A stretch of DNA of 64,000 nt from Edaphochlamys debaryana. Its lineage: Eukaryota; Chlorophyta; Chlorophyceae; Chlamydomonadales. Each line of letters opens with the position of its first letter. Position 1 is the first letter of the stretch. The notes beneath the pieces were generated by a model. That model ran no database searches. It saw only the letters and a program-made list of their open reading frames with translations, and had not been told where the DNA came from. Made by a program: the position numbers and the translations under genes. Below, in pieces: positions 61,108 through 64,000 of the stretch. Location: the NCBI GenBank assembly GCA_016858145.1, contig JAEHOE010000013.1:744001-808000 (forward strand), given 5' to 3'.

Positions 61108-62780
61108 AGGGAGCCTGCGTGGGGACACGTGGGGCAGGGGGCAGTATGGAGGCCGCTGCAGGCGGAGAGGAGGGGCGGGGCACGGGCCCGACCGAGAGGG
61201 ATGCCGCTCGTGGGATCGCTCGCTTGGTGTGGGGCGGGCGAGCGAGCACGCAACGAGTGCGCAAGCGAGAGCCCGTTGACGCCCGTGCCTCGATGGAATG
61301 GGGGGCATGTGTTTCCACTGGGAGACGCATGGGGCATTGGGGAAGCATGGAGGCATGGCACAGGGCTCGACAAAGCAATTGGCGAGGGGGGGGCTGTGGT
61401 CTGCTGGACTTGGGCGGAGCCTGCCGGGGTGTGTGTGTGGGGGGGGGGGGTGAACGCAAGAGTGTTGCAGAGGCTTTGAGGCGGGCGGCGGCATGGCTCT
61501 GCAGCCCACGACGTATCTACTGGGAACTTAATCTGAGATGTGGAATGCCGGGACGGTGCTCACGCATCGTCAGTCGTGGGGACGGCTGCATTGCCTGGGA
61601 AGGGATGAGGGGCTTGTGGACCCCGGTCGCGCATCTAGGGCGAGAGGAATACGACTGTACGTAGGTAAGTGACTGTACAGGGGCTGGTGTCACGAGGCGA
61701 GAGGAGACAGGAACGTGACTGAACAGGACAAGGGAAGGCCAGCCACGTTTATTTGTGGGCCATGGCCGCGAGCTTGGTTGGCTCGGACGAAAGGACTGAA
61801 ATACGGAAGCCCTTGAATGAGACCAAGACGAGTTGAGGCCAGACAGGTGGGGTGCAGGGCTTGTCCCGATACCGAGTACATTGGACACGTGTGTTTCCGC
61901 GGGCTGTGGACACGTGGAACGGGGTGCAACAATGGGCTCTGGGCATGAAGTTGGGGACTTCGGGTCGATGCGCCGTGCAGCCATCCGGAAGTGGCCTGCC
62001 CGAAGTTTGGGTACGAGACTCCAGATTCAACTGCCGGCCGCTTGCAGTGGCCTGGGTGGCAGCGCTGCCGGGTGCAGGCAGCCGGATACCGGTACGTGTG
62101 AGAGCTAGAAGGTGAGATAGAGAGTGATATTACACAGGTTGACGGGGGTGGGGGCGTCCAGGTACGCAGTTAAGTCGGGGAGACGAGTGGTGCCTGTCCG
62201 GGGCAGCTGCACGACGTGAGCAGGGGCAGGCAGGGGCAACAGGGGCGAAAGGGATAGCGGACAGCGGAGCTCGCGATTGGCCCAGACGACTAGGGTTCGT
62301 GCCTTGGCCGCAACAGCCGCGCTGCGACACTGCGACACAATAGATGGTCACCACCAGGCTCTGCTGACTACAACTCAGCCCCTGCGCCCCCTATCTGCGG
62401 ATAGCACAGCTGCCATGGCAACCCCCACCCCACAAACAGGGGGGGGGGCAGGGGGGGGGGCACCGCGGGGGGTGCCGCCGACAAGTGCTCGGCAGGGCCG
62501 ACACGCTACTGCCGACCCACTGCGAGTTGACGCGATTGCGTCGCTTATTCGCAGGGTTATTGCTGCGACCACAGGCGCAGCCCTGAAGCGCTGGGGCGCG
62601 AAGATGCTCACCATGTAACACACACTTTTGAAAGCTAGGCCGCACGCGTAACCGCGAAGCCTACATAAAACAGCGTAACGCGATAGAGCCACTAGTCGTG
62701 AGAACTGGCGTTCCTAAACCGAGGCCGAACATCAGTCGCTCTCGCTCGTGCGGTGTTCGCACGACCCCGCAATTGCTGGA
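61108..62780. other. Isoamylase 3' flank, no confident gene
   Basis: No open frame with clear coding character was found. The nearest plus-strand TGTAA after the isoamylase stop that I found is at 62614-62618. A G-rich tract (62442-62460) lies before it. A frame of 113 codons from 62277 to 62618 is mostly Ala/Gly/Thr and is not supported as a gene. Confidence 0.35.
62614..62618 (+). terminator. Possible TGTAA signal downstream of isoamylase
   Basis: This is the first plus-strand TGTAA that I found after 61107. It would give a 3' UTR of about 1.5 kb, so another transcript may own it. Confidence 0.2.
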
Positions 62781-62787
62781 AGATGTA

Positions 62788-62982
62788 GATCAGCTATCCA
62801 TGTAATGTTTGAAGTCGGTGGCAGACTGCGAGAGGCCCGCACGGCGGAGAGCGGTCGGAGTTCGCGAGGGCGACAAGGCGCGCTTCCTCCAGAGCGCGAC
62901 TCCGCCCGAGAAAATGAGATCAGCTATACAGGGCATATTCAGCTACCGCGCGCACTCATCGGCAGGGCGCGAGAGGCCCGCA
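62788..62982. repeat. Imperfect direct repeat, ~130-140 bp period
   Basis: GATCAGCTAT occurs at 62788 and 62918. GCGAGAGGCCCGCA occurs at 62828 and 62969. The two blocks keep the same order, suggesting an old tandem duplication. Confidence 0.45.
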
Positions 62983-63357
62983 AACCCCCGAATTTTCTGC
63001 AAGTACATTTTTTTCACAGCATCCTTAGATATGGGGGTAATTGTGTGCCTGGCCGCCGTTGCTGCGATGGAAAAGGGGCGGCAGGCGTTGTACGGGGCCC
63101 GGAGTGGCCCGGGTAGGACGGTGCCCGCCGCCGGTGTGCGCCGCGTGGGGGCCCGCGTGATTGCTGACTTTGTGTCCCGGCTGTGGTCCTTTGCGGCGCT
63201 CGGCTCGCGGCCACGTGGTTGGGATGTGGTTTCGGGGAGCCACGTCTTCCTGGGCTCCTCTGCTTCGGGGCATGTGGTGTGCACTGTGCCTCTTGATGAT
63301 GATTCGTCATCCGCTTCGGACGGGTGATTGTTGCGGCCCTGTTTGCGGTTCTGACTT

Positions 63358-63990
63358 GAGCTTGGTGGCTGCGGCTGCTTGGCTCTTGACCTGCGCATGT
63401 GCTGTTCGGGCTCGGTGGCGGCGCTGATGTGCGGTGACTAGGGACCTTCCGGTCTCGCGGCCGGGGGCCCTGGGGCGCGTGTGGCGAGAGGGTGGTTGCG
63501 CTTTGTTTGCGGTCGCTCTGCGCCTTTGGGCGCTTGAGTCTTGCGCACGGCGCGTGTTGAGTTAGTGGGTGCGCTGTTCTGCGGTTGTTCAGGACGCTTC
63601 CGGCTTCGGCTGGGGGGCATGGGGTTCCGAGGGCTGCTGCTCCGTCCAAGTCCTCCCTACCTTTGCGCCTGCCGCATTGGCTGGGGGAGGCACCCTGTGT
63701 AACCAACGGCTTCCTTAATTAACCAAACGGCATCCTTAATTAACCTGAGCTTGGTGGCTGCTGCCGCTTGGCTCTTGCCCTGCGCCCTTGGGCGCTTGCG
63801 CATTGCGCACGGCCCGTGTTGAGTTAGTGGGTGCGCTGTTCTGCGGTTGTTCAGGACGCTTCCGGCTTCGGCTGGGGGGCATAGGGTTCTGTGGGCTGTT
63901 GCTCCGTCAAAGTCCTCCCTACCTTTGTGCTTGCCGCATTGGCTCGGGGAGGCACCCTGTGTAACCAAACGCCTCCTAATTAACATTCAC
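63358..63990. repeat. Imperfect tandem repeat at the right edge of the window
   Basis: GAGCTTGGTGGCTGC occurs at 63358 and 63747 (offset 389). Further on, GCGCACGG...GTTGAGTTAGTGGGTGCGCT occurs at 63543 and 63805 (offset 262), so the first unit has about 127 extra bases. Both units run on through CTTCCGGCTTCGGCTGGGGG to GGAGGCACCCTGTGTAACCA and end in CCTTAATTAACC-like repeats. The array may continue beyond the window. Confidence 0.65.
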
Positions 63991-64000
63991 CACAATGCTC

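Noticed and set aside
62277..62618. Small plus-strand gene ending at 62618.
   Set aside because: It has low-complexity composition and no homology signal, and the stop coincides with a TGTAA motif only by chance as far as I can tell.

Overview
The window looks like nuclear DNA of a green alga, most likely a volvocine or Chlamydomonas-like chlorophyte. Base composition is very GC-rich, the genes are dense in short introns with GT..AG ends, and several genes have TGTAA, the green-algal polyadenylation signal, downstream of the stop. The gene content agrees: a plastid isoamylase of starch metabolism, a Pro/Ser-rich wall-type secreted protein, and a MYND-finger family of the kind expanded in these algae. 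No bacterial operons, CRISPR arrays or recognisable tRNA/rRNA genes were seen.

Layout, left to right. (1) 0.6-8.6 kb: two tandem paralogous MYND zinc-finger genes on the minus strand, with a ~210-bp MITE-like element between them. (2) 9.0-14.5 kb: a Kelch/beta-propeller-like gene (minus). It is divergent from a small plastid-targeted membrane protein gene at 14.8-16.5 kb (plus). (3) 18.0-35.5 kb: a secreted, cysteine-rich, Pro-rich wall-type protein gene (minus). A 14.1-kb retrotransposon on the same strand sits in its last intron and is flanked by a 4-bp AATT duplication. (4) 35.9-38.4 kb: a SUV39-type pre-SET/SET/post-SET histone methyltransferase (minus). It is divergent from an FkbM-type methyltransferase gene at 39.2-42.0 kb (plus). 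(5) 43.8-46.9 kb: a third, divergent MYND paralog (minus). (6) 47.4-53.0 kb: the gamma subunit of translation factor eIF2B (minus). It is divergent from an ISA3-like plastid isoamylase at 53.8-61.1 kb (plus). (7) 62.8-64.0 kb: degenerate tandem repeats.

The most unusual object is the retrotransposon. Its reverse transcriptase, RNase H and H2C2/DDE integrase are of Ty3/gypsy type. The integrase-containing frame also carries a cytosine-5 DNA methyltransferase-like domain whose catalytic Pro-Cys and Glu-Asn motifs are missing. After the integrase come a canonical PHD finger, a Tudor-like stretch and a second methyltransferase-like fold. Its termini are not a simple LTR pair. In element orientation they read A1 - body - B1 - A2 - B2 (A = 446-447 bp, B = 32-33 bp), an arrangement otherwise typical of PAT/DIRS tyrosine-recombinase elements. 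The two A copies differ at only two positions, so the insertion is young, yet the coding region is broken by 4-bp and 7-bp tandem duplications, two in-frame TAG codons and homopolymer register changes.

A second pattern is spread over the isoamylase and eIF2B-gamma genes: copies of the last bases of an exon plus its 5' splice site recur about 100-140 bp into the following intron. Multi-exon genes are given as one span each. Exon edges quoted in the evidence were read by eye from splice motifs and reading-frame continuity.
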